Shown piece after piece: positions 19,635-27,898 of a stretch of DNA of 64,000 bases. The notes below the pieces were generated by a model. The model was not told the origin of the DNA, ran no database searches, and saw nothing but the letters and a program-made list of their open reading frames with translations. The DNA is from Bradyrhizobium archetypum (lineage in GTDB: Bacteria; Pseudomonadota; Alphaproteobacteria; Rhizobiales; Xanthobacteraceae): contig NZ_JAAVLW010000002.1 in the NCBI RefSeq assembly GCF_013114835.1, positions 248,001 through 312,000 of the forward strand, written 5' to 3'. The position numbers and the translations under genes are program-made. Numbering within the stretch: position 1 is the stretch's first letter; each line of letters begins with the position of its first letter.

Positions 19635-19660
19635 GGAACTTTCCTGCGCGCCCGGTGGTT
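19635..19660 (+). promoter_or_regulatory. EcfG-like promoter upstream of a DUF1236 gene
   Basis: GGAAC at 19635-19639 is followed after 17 bases by GGTT at 19657-19660, one mismatch from the general stress sigma consensus GGAAC-N16/17-CGTT, and 32 bases before the start codon. Confidence 0.45.
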
Positions 19661-19691
19661 GAGATGCATCATCGATTTACTGGAGGATGCA

Positions 19692-20075
19692 ATGAATAAT
19701 CGTTTGGCCATTTCTGTGCTTGCCGCCTCGCTGCTGATGTCGGGCGCAGCCTTTGCTCAATCGACCACCGCGCAGGGTGCGGCGGAAGGCGCCGCGCGGG
19801 GCGGTGAAGCCGCAGGTCCGGTCGGCGCGATCGTCGGCGGCACCGTGGGCGCCGCGGTCGGGGCGGCCGTTGAAATTCCGAACGCCGTGATAAATTCGGT
19901 CCCGCGCGACCACTCTGTCGTAGTTCGTGAACGGGTGGTGGTGGGAGAGCCGCTGCCGCCGAGCGTTGAACTGCGTGCGGTGCCGCAATACACCGAATAC
20001 CGCTATGCGGTCGTCAATGATCGCCGCGTGATCGTGGAGCCGCGCACGCGCAGGGTCGTCAGGATCCTCGACTAA
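19692..20075 (+). CDS. DUF1236-domain exported protein (short form)
   Basis: A 127-residue protein with a clear signal peptide (MNNRLAISVLAASLLMSGAAFAQ). A Gly/Ala-rich stretch (VGAIVGGTVGAAVGAAVEI) follows, then the DUF1236 motif VVVGEPLPPSVELRAVPQY with TEYRYAVVNDRRVIVEPRT. GGAGG lies six bases before the ATG at 19692, so the 11 upstream in-frame residues are rejected. The domain is frequent in rhizobial envelope proteins and has no known activity. A longer relative is encoded at 60.9 kb. The upstream sequence resembles an EcfG promoter. Confidence 0.85.
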   Translation: MNNRLAISVLAASLLMSGAAFAQSTTAQGAAEGAARGGEAAGPVGAIVGGTVGAAVGAAVEIPNAVINSVPRDHSVVVRERVVVGEPLPPSVELRAVPQYTEYRYAVVNDRRVIVEPRTRRVVRILD

Positions 20076-20095
20076 CGGGTGCGGTTTACCGAACA

Positions 20096-20128
20096 ATCCT
20101 CGCGGGTCATGGGCCCGCGGGGATTTTT
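20096..20128 (+). terminator. Rho-independent terminator after DUF1236 gene
   Basis: ATCCTCGCGGG and CCCGCGGGGAT pair around a seven-base loop with five T following. It starts 20 bases after the stop codon and can also serve the converging VanZ-like gene. Confidence 0.8.
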
Positions 20129-20142
20129 CCTGTCACGATGGG

Positions 20143-20487
20143 CTATGGCGTCGATCGTCTGATCTTCCAGTCGAGCGCTGCAGCAAGCGCAAGACCAAGG
20201 GATGCCGCCAGCGCGTCGACCACAAAGTCTTCCAACCGTGCGTGCCGGCCGGGCGCCCAGAATTGCAGAATTTCGATCAGGCCGGTGAAGGCAATGACGA
20301 AGGTCGCCGTGCGTGACCGGTTGCGCGTGTAGGCTAGCCCGAAGGCGATCCCGAGCAGCACGAAGGCAAGCGCGTGCTCGCCGTTCTGTCCCAGGTTTAG
20401 GTGAGGCCGCTGTCCCGCCGGCCCGAGCGTCGCGAAGGCAATGGCGGCGGCAAGGCCCAAGGCGATAAGTCGAAGGATGATCGTCAT
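20143..20487 (-). CDS. VanZ-like small membrane protein
   Basis: A 114-residue hydrophobic protein with about four membrane helices (IILRLIALGLAAAIAFATLG, EHALAFVLLGIAFGLAYT, ATFVIAFTGLIEILQFW, LAASLGLALAAALDW). The LIEILQFWAPGRHARLEDFVVDALA segment is the VanZ-family signature with conserved Glu, Gln and Asp-rich positions. The start at 20487 is preferred because the first helix follows immediately; an ATG at 20526 is possible. Its role is unknown in bacteria without vancomycin resistance clusters. Confidence 0.75.
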   Translation of the reverse strand: MTIILRLIALGLAAAIAFATLGPAGQRPHLNLGQNGEHALAFVLLGIAFGLAYTRNRSRTATFVIAFTGLIEILQFWAPGRHARLEDFVVDALAASLGLALAAALDWKIRRSTP

Positions 20488-20567
20488 CGGCACTGCATAG
20501 CACAAATTCTGCGCTGGCCATCCCATGCAGGCGGAACTGCGGGCGTCTGTGGTTAATTGGCCAGCCG

Positions 20568-20667
20568 CGTCATTCCGGGGCGCCCGCAGGGCGAACTCAA
20601 GGGCGCCTCTGCGCCCTGAGAATCTCGAGATTCAGGGTTCGATGCTTCGCATCGCCCCGAAATGACG
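20568..20667. repeat. Palindromic intergenic repeat (CGTCATTCCGGGGCG type)
   Basis: Terminal arms CGTCATTCCGGGGCG and CGCCCCGAAATGACG are complementary with one mismatch. They enclose internal palindromes (AATCTCGAGATT, GATGCTTCGCATC, GGGCGCctctGCGCCC). This is a third repeat class typical of Bradyrhizobium. Confidence 0.82.
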
Positions 20668-20677
20668 GTTGCGGGCT

Positions 20678-21298
20678 TCAGAGCAGCTCCCGTACGCCCA
20701 TACCGTGCATGAAGCGCTCCCGGATCTGCACGGGATCGCGACGGGTGGTTCCGACGCCCGGCTTGTCGTCGATGCGGACGCCGATCAGCGTCGGGCCAGC
20801 GGCCGACAGGGACTCCTCGATCAGGCGCTCGAAATCCTCTTCGTCGGCGGCCCAACTGCTGTTGGTGAGCCCGCTTGCAACCGCAATGGCGACGATGTCG
20901 GCGACGGCGGCGGCTGGCGTCGGCTGCGCGCCGGTGATCTGGTAGATGCCGTTGTCCATCACCACCATGGTGAGGTTTTTCGGGGCCAGCGTCGCGATCG
21001 TCGTCAGTGAACCCAGTTGCATCAGCAGCGAGCCGTCGCCCTCCAGCGCGAACACGGGCCGGTCCGGTTGCGCCAGCGCAACGCCGAGTGCGATCGGGAA
21101 GGCGAGGCCCATGCTGCCGAGCATGTAGAAATTCTGCGGCCGGTGGCCGGCGGCCCAGAGGTCGAAATTGGTATTGCCGATGCCGCCGATCACGGCTTCC
21201 TCGTTCTTCAGCTTCGCGATCAGCCGCGAGGTGAGATCGAAGCGGTTCATGACTTTGGTGTTGCGGGCGGGGCTATCGCTGTTCATGGCAACGCTCAC
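20678..21298 (-). CDS. ThDP-dependent decarboxylase, beta (pyrophosphate-binding) subunit, sulfopyruvate/phosphonopyruvate decarboxylase-like
   Basis: A 206-residue subunit with the ThDP diphosphate and Mg site EGDGSLLMQLGSLTTIA and MDNGIYQITG, and the core NFYMLGSMGLAFPIALGVAL. It corresponds to the ComE half of sulfopyruvate decarboxylase or the C-terminal half of phosphonopyruvate decarboxylase. Its first four bases overlap the stop of the alpha-subunit gene, so the two are translationally coupled. The substrate is unknown: no coenzyme M or phosphonate genes are nearby, and the neighbours are 2-hydroxyacid dehydrogenases. A 2-oxoacid decarboxylase role is all that can be said. Confidence 0.82.
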   Translation of the reverse strand: MSVAMNSDSPARNTKVMNRFDLTSRLIAKLKNEEAVIGGIGNTNFDLWAAGHRPQNFYMLGSMGLAFPIALGVALAQPDRPVFALEGDGSLLMQLGSLTTIATLAPKNLTMVVMDNGIYQITGAQPTPAAAVADIVAIAVASGLTNSSWAADEEDFERLIEESLSAAGPTLIGVRIDDKPGVGTTRRDPVQIRERFMHGMGVRELL

Positions 21299-21888
21299 TT
21301 GTCAAACACCTTGCCGCCGGTCAGCAGCGGCGAAAGGATCAGGGCCACCGGCGCCTGCGTGGTGACGGCCTGCTTGATGGAGCGGTCGACGATGAACTCG
21401 AACTCGTCGAGCCGTGTCGCGGTGTGGTGCTCCATCGCCAGCGAATCCAGCACAGGACGCATGGTGCGGCATACCAGCGACTGGCCATAGTTGAACTCGC
21501 CGAGCGTGCCGCGCTCGGAGACGAACATGATCAGCGGGATCTGGTAGGGGATCGCCAGCGACGCCAGCACATTCGCCAGCGTGGCAAACCCTGATGTCTG
21601 CATCAGCACCGCACCGCGCATGCCGCCCATCCAGGCGCCGGCGACGATGCCGACCGCTTCCTCCTCTCGGGCGGCGGGGAATGTCGTGAAAAACGGGTCG
21701 GCGTGCAGGCTCTTGATCAGCGGCGTCAGCACGCGGTCAGGCACGTAGGGGATCAGTCGGACATCGTTACGTTTGAGAGTCTGCAGCACGATGCCGTGCC
21801 AGCTCCTTTCGGAAGTGCTTTTCTCGGAAGTACCTGGCGAGGTTAGTTCCTCTGCAACCGCCATTTTGGTCTCCCTTTGCCGCGCCAT
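21295..21888 (-). CDS. ThDP-dependent decarboxylase, alpha (pyrimidine-binding) subunit, sulfopyruvate decarboxylase-like
   Basis: A 197-residue partner of the preceding subunit. The ThDP-activating glutamate is in FPAAREEEAVGIVAGAWMGG, followed by MQTSGFATLANVLASLAIPYQIP and SERGTLGEFNYGQ, as in ComD-type subunits. The first 20 residues look like a variable N-terminal extension. It is the first gene of the pair, overlapping its partner by ATGA. The 297-base region upstream carries a small open frame on the other strand. The physiological substrate cannot be deduced. Confidence 0.82.
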   Translation of the reverse strand: MARQRETKMAVAEELTSPGTSEKSTSERSWHGIVLQTLKRNDVRLIPYVPDRVLTPLIKSLHADPFFTTFPAAREEEAVGIVAGAWMGGMRGAVLMQTSGFATLANVLASLAIPYQIPLIMFVSERGTLGEFNYGQSLVCRTMRPVLDSLAMEHHTATRLDEFEFIVDRSIKQAVTTQAPVALILSPLLTGGKVFDK

Positions 21889-22040
21889 TTTTTGCCGGCG
21901 TTCATCCTTGGAGCGGCGAAACTTGACGCCGTGAGCGGGATTGTCAACATGTTCCGATCGTATCCGGCTCTGCGCTTCGCGCCGCTACTGCTGGCATACG
22001 ACGATGTGAGATAAGCAAGAAAAGATTTTGGGGAGAGGCC

Positions 22041-22130
22041 ATGGCTGGATATATCCGGACTGCTGCAGACGCCGTGGCGTCGGTTGCCGCATCGACGCCG
22101 CCCATCCTTCCGCCGAAACCTATTCCCTGA
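22041..22130 (+). CDS. Possible 29-residue leader peptide or relic start
   Basis: ATG at 22041 is preceded by GGGGAGAGG at a good distance, an unusually strong ribosome site. It opens a frame MAGYIRTAADAVASVAAS ending PKPIP and stop at 22130, 55 bases before the hydroxyacid dehydrogenase start. No family is recognised. It could be a leader peptide, the relic 5' end of a gene, or chance. Confidence 0.3.
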   Translation: MAGYIRTAADAVASVAASTPPILPPKPIP

Positions 22131-22185
22131 TCGGCTCCCGCCGAACCAGCTTTTCGCCCCGCCGGAACTGAAAGTTGCCAAGGAA

Positions 22186-23235
22186 ATGACCGTCAACAAC
22201 AAGCGCGTATTCTACGTCAAATATCTCGCTCACGAGATCTATGTCGATATTCTAAAGGCACGCGCCGATGTGCGGCTCGACCGGCTGGAGAATGACAGTC
22301 CCGATACGATCGCCGCGCCGATCTTGGCGGCGGCGCATGCCTATCAGGTCGGCGCGGCGCGCGACGAGATCGCCAGGCATTTCCATGTCGATCAGGATCT
22401 GTTGCGGCGGGCCCCCAATCTCCTGATCGTCTCCTCGAACGGTGCGGGCTTCGATCCCGTCGACGTCGATGCCTGCACGGCGGCCGGCGTGCTCGTCGTC
22501 AACCAATCCGGCGGCAACGCCAATTCGGTCGCCGAGCATGCGCTCGGGATGATGCTGACACTATCCAAGCGCATTCTCGAATCCGATCGCGCGTTGCGCC
22601 GCCAGGCCAACGTCAATCGCAACGCGCTGATCGGCAACGAGGTGCAGGGAAAGACCGTCGGCATCGTCGGGATCGGCAATGTCGGCCGCCGCATCGCCGA
22701 GCTCTGCAACGGCCTGTTGCGCATGAAGGTGATTGCCTACGATCCCTATCTGACCGCGGAAGAAATCGCCGCCCGCGGCGGCGAAAAGGTCGAGCTTCAC
22801 GATCTGATGCGCCGCTCGGATTTCGTTTCAATTTCTTGCCCCTTGACCAAGGACAATCGGCGGATGATCGGCGCGCGCGAATTCGCACTGATGCAGCCGC
22901 ATGCCTTCTTCATCACCACTGCGCGCGGTTTCATTCACGACGAGGAGGCGCTGTATCAAGCGTTGCGCGACAAGCGGATCGCGGGGGCCGGCCTCGACGT
23001 CTGGGACAGGGAGCCGCCGCCGCCGGAACATCCGCTGCTGCAGTTCGACAATGTGCTGGCGAGCCCGCACACGGCCGGTGTGACCAAGGAAGCGCGCATC
23101 AACATGGGAAGAATCGCCGCCGAGCAGCTTCTCGATGCGCTCGACGGCAAGCGGCCGCCGCGTATCGTCAATCCCGACGTGTGGCCCGATTACGTCAAGC
23201 GCTTCGAACGCGTGTTCGGGTTTGCACCGAAATAG
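22186..23235 (+). CDS. D-2-hydroxyacid dehydrogenase (phosphoglycerate dehydrogenase-like)
   Basis: A 349-residue NAD-dependent dehydrogenase. The cofactor domain has VGIVGIGNVGRRIAELCNG; the catalytic Arg is in TTARGFIHDEEAL, the Glu in WDREPPPPEHP and the His in ASPHTAGVTKEA. The frame extends to 22084, but the preceding 34 residues are Arg/Pro-rich and unlike the family, so the ATG at 22186 is chosen. Its substrate is a 2-hydroxyacid or 2-oxoacid; SerA itself would normally have a longer regulatory C-terminus, which is absent. It is followed after 25 bases by an alpha/beta hydrolase gene. Confidence 0.85.
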   Translation: MTVNNKRVFYVKYLAHEIYVDILKARADVRLDRLENDSPDTIAAPILAAAHAYQVGAARDEIARHFHVDQDLLRRAPNLLIVSSNGAGFDPVDVDACTAAGVLVVNQSGGNANSVAEHALGMMLTLSKRILESDRALRRQANVNRNALIGNEVQGKTVGIVGIGNVGRRIAELCNGLLRMKVIAYDPYLTAEEIAARGGEKVELHDLMRRSDFVSISCPLTKDNRRMIGAREFALMQPHAFFITTARGFIHDEEALYQALRDKRIAGAGLDVWDREPPPPEHPLLQFDNVLASPHTAGVTKEARINMGRIAAEQLLDALDGKRPPRIVNPDVWPDYVKRFERVFGFAPK

Positions 23236-23260
23236 GCGGTTCGCGAGAGACGCTTCCACG

Positions 23261-24163
23261 ATGACCGAGCCGGCAGATCGCTTTTACGAGTCACAGGGGC
23301 TGCGGCTGCACTATGTTGACTGGGGCAATGTATCAGCGCCGCCTATGATCCTGGTCCATGGCGGGCTCGACCATTGCCGCAACTGGGACGCGATCGCGCG
23401 AGAGCTGCAGCCGCATTTTCACATCATGGCGCCGGACCTGCGCGGCCACGGCGATTCCGAGTGGGCGAAGGGAAGCAGCTATAGTCTGGCCGACAATGTC
23501 TATGACCTGACCCGGTTGATGCGCTTTGCGGCGCTTAAGGATGCGGCGATCGTCGGCCACTCGATGGGCGGCATGGTCGCGTTGGCCTATGCCGGCACCT
23601 ATCCGGAAAGGGTATCGCGCCTCGTCGTGCTGGATGGCGCGTTTCTCGCGGGCTCGCAAGCTGCGCCGATCGCCGAGCAGATGTCGCGCTGGATCGATCA
23701 GCTCGACCGTATCGACGAGCATCAGGAGAGCACGTTTCGGACAATCGAGGAGGCGGCGAAGCGGCTGTCCACACGCAACAAGCGGCTGACGGCGGCGCAG
23801 GCGCTGCATCTTGCCAGCCACGGCGTTCGGAAAGGCGCCGACGGCCTGTATCGCTGGAAGTTCGACCATTATCAGCGGGCGAGGGCGCCATATCGACTTT
23901 CGCCGGACGATTATGCCGCGCTGTGGTCGCGCATCACCTGTCCAACCCTGTTGATGTGGGGCGACGAAAGCTTTCTGCCCGATCCCGAAGCCGCCGGCCT
24001 GCTCGCACACTTCAAGGGCGCCGAACTGCAGAAGATCGCGGGCGCCGGGCATTGGCTTCATCATGACCGGCTCGACGTGGTTCTGGCAGTGCTCCGACGG
24101 TTCCTCGATGCGCGGGCTGCGAGCTCAAGCACGGTGTCCCACAGCGGCATCACCGGGCTTTAA
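23261..24163 (+). CDS. Alpha/beta-fold hydrolase
   Basis: A 300-residue hydrolase with the full catalytic apparatus: oxyanion loop LVHGGLDHCRNWD, DLRGHGDSEWAKG, nucleophile Ser in VGHSMGGMVALAYAG, acid in LLMWGDESFLPDPE and His in IAGAGHWLHHDRLD. The start at 23261 follows GAGAGA by about ten bases. It is probably co-transcribed with the preceding dehydrogenase. Esters, lactones or C-C bonds are all possible substrates in this superfamily; the context of hydroxyacid enzymes hints at a lactone or hydroxyester but this is weak. Confidence 0.85.
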   Translation: MTEPADRFYESQGLRLHYVDWGNVSAPPMILVHGGLDHCRNWDAIARELQPHFHIMAPDLRGHGDSEWAKGSSYSLADNVYDLTRLMRFAALKDAAIVGHSMGGMVALAYAGTYPERVSRLVVLDGAFLAGSQAAPIAEQMSRWIDQLDRIDEHQESTFRTIEEAAKRLSTRNKRLTAAQALHLASHGVRKGADGLYRWKFDHYQRARAPYRLSPDDYAALWSRITCPTLLMWGDESFLPDPEAAGLLAHFKGAELQKIAGAGHWLHHDRLDVVLAVLRRFLDARAASSSTVSHSGITGL

Positions 24164-24330
24164 GGGACGGAATCCGCGGAGAAAATTTTATCCGCCCGCG
24201 GCCTGTTCGCGGCAATAAACCCACTGCCAGAGGGCGCGTGGACAAAGCACGCATTGCTATTTTCCCTGACATCTCGACTAGTTAGGGCCTTAAGGCCATT
24301 TTCCCTGTGCGCCTTGCCCCCCCGGCGCAC

Positions 24331-24453
24331 ATGGAAGACCAAGAGATGCGACAGGTTCGTACATTGCTGAGCAGCGCTTCCTCCCGGATCGGCCGCCGGC
24401 TTTCCCAAATCGTCGCCATCGCGGCCGCCAGCCTGCCGGCTGCCGGCGCTTAG
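24331..24453 (+). CDS. Possible 40-residue peptide in the 24164-24497 interval
   Basis: A frame MEDQEMRQVRTLLSSASSR followed by an Ala-rich tail (IVAIAAASLPAAGA) lies in the 334-base space between the hydrolase and the reverse-strand dehydrogenase. There is no convincing ribosome site. The only other structure in the interval is the palindrome GGCCTTAAGGCC at 24287-24298. Coding status is uncertain. Confidence 0.22.
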   Translation: MEDQEMRQVRTLLSSASSRIGRRLSQIVAIAAASLPAAGA

Positions 24454-24497
24454 GCGCGCGGCTCCTTGCTGCTCCGACAGCACGTCTAACTTCTCAC

Positions 24498-25433
24498 TCA
24501 GTAGCCGCGTGCGCGGTCGATGGAGTGCGGTGGGCGCCGGCCGGCGCGTATCGCTTCCGCGGTCGCACGAAACGTCGCGCCAATCGCATCCACGCTCACC
24601 TCGCAGGCATCGTGTGGGGTGACGACAATGCGGGAATGCCGCCAGAACGGGTGGCGAGGCGCCAATGGTTCGTTTGCGAACACATCGAGCGCGGCACCGG
24701 CAAGCTGGCCGCTCTCCAGCGCGGCGAGCAGGTCAGCTTCAACGAGATGCTCGCCACGGCCGACCTGGATCAGGTAGCCCCCGCGACACATGCGGGCGAA
24801 TGTCGCGCGATTGAGGATACCCCTGGTTTCCGGCGTCAGCGGCAGCAGGTTCACGAGGACCTCTGTCTGTCCGAGCATGGCGTCGAGGCCTGGCGCGCCA
24901 TTGAAGCCACGGATGCCCTGCGGCGCAGCCTTCGGCGTCCGGCTCCACGCCATGGCCGGGAAACCAAGCAGAGCGAGGTCAGTTGCTACCCGGCGGCCGA
25001 TTTCGCCAAAGCCCAAGATGCCGACCGCCACATCCTGTGCCCGGCGCTGACCGAGACGCTGCCAGTGTTCCTCGCGCTGCTGCGCCTGATAGGTCGCAAA
25101 GCGCCGCTGGTGTCCGATGACGTGCCAGGCGACAAAGCCCGACATCATCTGCGCCTGTGCCGGATCGACGACACGGATCACATCGACATCGGGACGCAGG
25201 CTGGGACACGCCAGAATATTGTCGACGCCCGCGCCGATCGAGCAGACCGCCTGCAGGTTGGGATAGCGTTCGAACGCGTCGTCCGGCGGATGCCAGGCCA
25301 CCGCCAGCCGGATGTCCGTTGCCGGGCCGTCAAGGGGATGGCTGACGATCTCGATCCGGTCGGCATCGCGGAGGAATTGCGGGCCGAGATAGCCACGAAG
25401 ATCGAGGCTTTTGCTAACCAGCACGCAGCGCAT
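24498..25433 (-). CDS. Glyoxylate/hydroxypyruvate reductase (GhrA-like 2-hydroxyacid dehydrogenase)
   Basis: A 311-residue dehydrogenase of the GhrA type. Key positions: QAVCSIGAGVDNIL, cofactor motif VGILGFGEIGRRVATDL, catalytic Arg in IQVGRGEHLVEADLL, Glu in FANEPLAPRHPFW and His in VTPHDACEVS. GhrA reduces glyoxylate and hydroxypyruvate, which would link with the glyoxylate block, but the gene is next to a peptide-type ABC transporter and transcribed with it. It starts 15 bases beyond the ABC ATPase stop codon on the reverse strand, so it may be the last gene of that operon. Confidence 0.84.
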   Translation of the reverse strand: MRCVLVSKSLDLRGYLGPQFLRDADRIEIVSHPLDGPATDIRLAVAWHPPDDAFERYPNLQAVCSIGAGVDNILACPSLRPDVDVIRVVDPAQAQMMSGFVAWHVIGHQRRFATYQAQQREEHWQRLGQRRAQDVAVGILGFGEIGRRVATDLALLGFPAMAWSRTPKAAPQGIRGFNGAPGLDAMLGQTEVLVNLLPLTPETRGILNRATFARMCRGGYLIQVGRGEHLVEADLLAALESGQLAGAALDVFANEPLAPRHPFWRHSRIVVTPHDACEVSVDAIGATFRATAEAIRAGRRPPHSIDRARGY

Positions 25434-25448
25434 CGTCGATGATCCCGT

Positions 25449-27056
25449 TCATGCCGCCTTGGACGATGCCGTCTGGCCGGGCACGGCGGAAAGCAGCTCG
25501 CGCGTATAGGCGTGCTCGGGCGCCGCGAATAACAGGGACGCGGATTTAAGCTCGACGATCGCGCCGTGCTGCATCACGGCGATGCGGTCGCAAATCTGTG
25601 CGGCGACGCGCAGATCGTGCGTAATGAACAGCATCGACAGGCCTAGGCGGGCCTTCAAATCCTCCAGGAGTTCCAGAACCTGCGCCTGCACGGAAACATC
25701 AAGCGCTGAGACCGCTTCGTCGGCGACCAGGATTTCGGGGTCGAGCGCCAGCGCCCGCGCAATTCCGATGCGCTGCCGTTGCCCGCCGGAGAATTCATGC
25801 GGGAAGCGTTCCATCGCGCTCGTATTGAGGCCGACCAGGCTGAGCAGTTCACCGGCGCGCTTCCGGGCCGCCGCCGGATCGACGCCATGCGCAATCGGCC
25901 CGTCGATGATGATGTTGCCGACCTTGCGGCGCGGGTTGAGGGAAGCGAACGGATCCTGAAATACCATCTGGATGCGGCGGCGCTGCTCGCGCAACGCCTT
26001 GCCGCCGATCCGGGTGAGATCGACGTCGCCGATGCGGATGGTGCCGGCGTCGGGCTCGATCAGCCGCATCACAAGCCGCGCCACCGAGGACTTTCCCGAG
26101 CCGGATTCGCCGACCAGGCCGAGCGTCTCGCCGCGGAAGATGTTGAAGCTGACATCCTTGGCCGCCTGCACGCGGCGTTCGCTGCGAAACCAGCCGCCGC
26201 CGCTGACATAGGTCTTGCCGAGGCCGATCACTTCCACCGCCTTGCTGCGATCGGGCAGCGGCGCCCGCTGCGGCGGCTGCAAGGTGGGAACGGCCGCCAG
26301 CAAGGCGCGGGTGTAGGGATGTTGCGCGCGGCGCAGCACGTCGTCGGCGGTGCCTTGCTCGACGACCTTGCCGTGCTGAAGCACGACCACACGATCGGCA
26401 ATCTCGGCGACGACGCCGAAATCATGGGTGATGAACATGACGGCCATCTTGCGGCGGCGCTGCAGGTCGCGGATCAGCTTCAGGATCTGCGCCTGCGTCG
26501 TGACATCGAGCGCGGTGGTCGGCTCGTCGGCTACCAGCACGGCCGGCTCGAGCGCCAGCGCCATCGCGATCATGGCGCGCTGGCGCTGGCCGCCGGACAG
26601 TTGATGGGGATAGGCGCGCACCGCGCGCTCGGGGTCGGGCAGGCCAACCTCGCGGATCAAAGCGAGGGCCTTTTGCTGCCGCTCCTTCGGCGTCAACCGA
26701 TCGTGCGCTTCGAACATCTCGGCGATCTGCTCGCCGATCCGCATCAACGGATTGAGCGCCGTCATCGGCTCCTGGAACACCATCGCAATGCCGCGGCCAC
26801 GGAGCGCCAGCCATTCCGCGGGGCCGAGCGCGAGCAAGTTCTTTCCTTCGAACAGGATCTCTCCGGATTCGGCCATCACCGTATCCGGAAGCAGGCCCAT
26901 CAGCGCGTGCGCGCACATCGACTTGCCGGATCCAGATTCGCCGACCATGCAGAGGATTTTTCCGGCTGTAAGTTCGAACGACACGTCGTCCACGGCGTAA
27001 GCACGATCACCACCGGGCGGCAGCGCCAGCTTCAGGTTCTTGACGACGACGGTCAT
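25449..27056 (-). CDS. Dipeptide/oligopeptide ABC transporter, fused double ATP-binding protein (DppD-DppF)
   Basis: A 535-residue protein with two complete ABC ATPase domains. Each has Walker A (GESGSGKSMC near residue 40, GESGSGKSSV near residue 315), the signature LSGGQRQR or FSGGQRQR, and Walker B (LVADEPTTALD, LVADEAVSALD). It fuels the two permeases immediately upstream. The frame is open to 27782 in the antisense-like overlap with dppC, but the start at 27056 (MTVVVKNLKLALPPGG) is two bases after the permease stop and begins the first ATPase domain directly. The fusion is common in rhizobial peptide importers. Confidence 0.92.
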   Translation of the reverse strand: MTVVVKNLKLALPPGGDRAYAVDDVSFELTAGKILCMVGESGSGKSMCAHALMGLLPDTVMAESGEILFEGKNLLALGPAEWLALRGRGIAMVFQEPMTALNPLMRIGEQIAEMFEAHDRLTPKERQQKALALIREVGLPDPERAVRAYPHQLSGGQRQRAMIAMALALEPAVLVADEPTTALDVTTQAQILKLIRDLQRRRKMAVMFITHDFGVVAEIADRVVVLQHGKVVEQGTADDVLRRAQHPYTRALLAAVPTLQPPQRAPLPDRSKAVEVIGLGKTYVSGGGWFRSERRVQAAKDVSFNIFRGETLGLVGESGSGKSSVARLVMRLIEPDAGTIRIGDVDLTRIGGKALREQRRRIQMVFQDPFASLNPRRKVGNIIIDGPIAHGVDPAAARKRAGELLSLVGLNTSAMERFPHEFSGGQRQRIGIARALALDPEILVADEAVSALDVSVQAQVLELLEDLKARLGLSMLFITHDLRVAAQICDRIAVMQHGAIVELKSASLLFAAPEHAYTRELLSAVPGQTASSKAA

Positions 27057-27058
27057 GC

Positions 27059-27898
27059 TCAGCGCCCTCCCTTGGCGAGGCGAGGGTTGAGCGCGTCGTT
27101 GAGGCCTTCGCCGATCAGGTTCAGCGCCAGCACCGAGACCAGAATGGCGATGCCGGGGAATACGGTGATCCACCAGGCCTGACGGATCACGGTGCGGCCG
27201 GCGCCGACCATATAACCCCACGACATCAGGTTGGGATCGCCGAGCCCGAGGAAGGAGAGCGAGGATTCCAGCAGGATCGCGGTCGCGACCATCAGCGAGG
27301 CCAGGACAATGACCGGCGACAGCGCGTTCGGCAGGATTTCGCGCCAGATGATCCACCAGTTGGTTTGGCCCGTCACCACCGCTGCCTGGACGTATTCGCG
27401 CGTCCGCAACGACAGCACTTCGCCGCGCACCAGCCGGGCGACCGGCGGCCAACTCACGATGGCTATCGCCGCCACAATGGAAACGATCGAAGGCTGCATG
27501 ATCGCGACGAGCACGATGGCTAGCGCAAAGCTCGGCACGGTCTGGAAGAACTCGGTGAATCGCATCAGGGCATCGTCGATCTTGCCGCCGAAATATCCAG
27601 CGATCGCGCCGAGCGGGATGCCGACCGCTAGCGAAGCCAGCGTCGAGATCAGCCCGACCAGCAGCGAGATACGCGCGCCATAGATGATTCCCGCCATGAC
27701 GTCGCGGCCGAGCGCGTCGGTGCCGAGCGGAAAGCCGGCAAGCGTGAACGGCGGCAGGAATGGCCGCTGCACCATGCGCCACGGCGAGGCCGGAAACAGC
27801 AGGGGACCGAATAAAGCCACAGCGACGGCAATGATGAGGATCGTGACGCCGATCAGGCCGCCGGGGTTGCGCAGCAGCACGCGCGAAGCCTGTTTCAT
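27059..27898 (-). CDS. Peptide-type ABC transporter permease (DppC-like)
   Basis: A 279-residue inner-membrane permease with an N-terminal helix (GLIGVTILIIAVAVALFGPLL), the OppC-type signature PLGTDALGRDVMAGIIYGARISL and the EAA loop (AAVVTGQTNWWIIWREILPNAL). It has about six membrane segments. It overlaps the upstream permease by four bases and forms the second channel subunit of the importer. Confidence 0.92.
   Translation of the reverse strand: MKQASRVLLRNPGGLIGVTILIIAVAVALFGPLLFPASPWRMVQRPFLPPFTLAGFPLGTDALGRDVMAGIIYGARISLLVGLISTLASLAVGIPLGAIAGYFGGKIDDALMRFTEFFQTVPSFALAIVLVAIMQPSIVSIVAAIAIVSWPPVARLVRGEVLSLRTREYVQAAVVTGQTNWWIIWREILPNALSPVIVLASLMVATAILLESSLSFLGLGDPNLMSWGYMVGAGRTVIRQAWWITVFPGIAILVSVLALNLIGEGLNDALNPRLAKGGR

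Noticed and set aside
13530..20667. Palindromic repeats as CRISPR or integron attC sites
   Set aside because: Each is a single copy with unrelated arms, no spacer-repeat periodicity, and no cas or integrase gene is present.
27057..27782. N-terminal extension of the double ABC ATPase by 242 codons
   Set aside because: The extension lies out of phase within the permease gene and has no domain; the ATPase starts cleanly at 27056, two bases after the permease stop.
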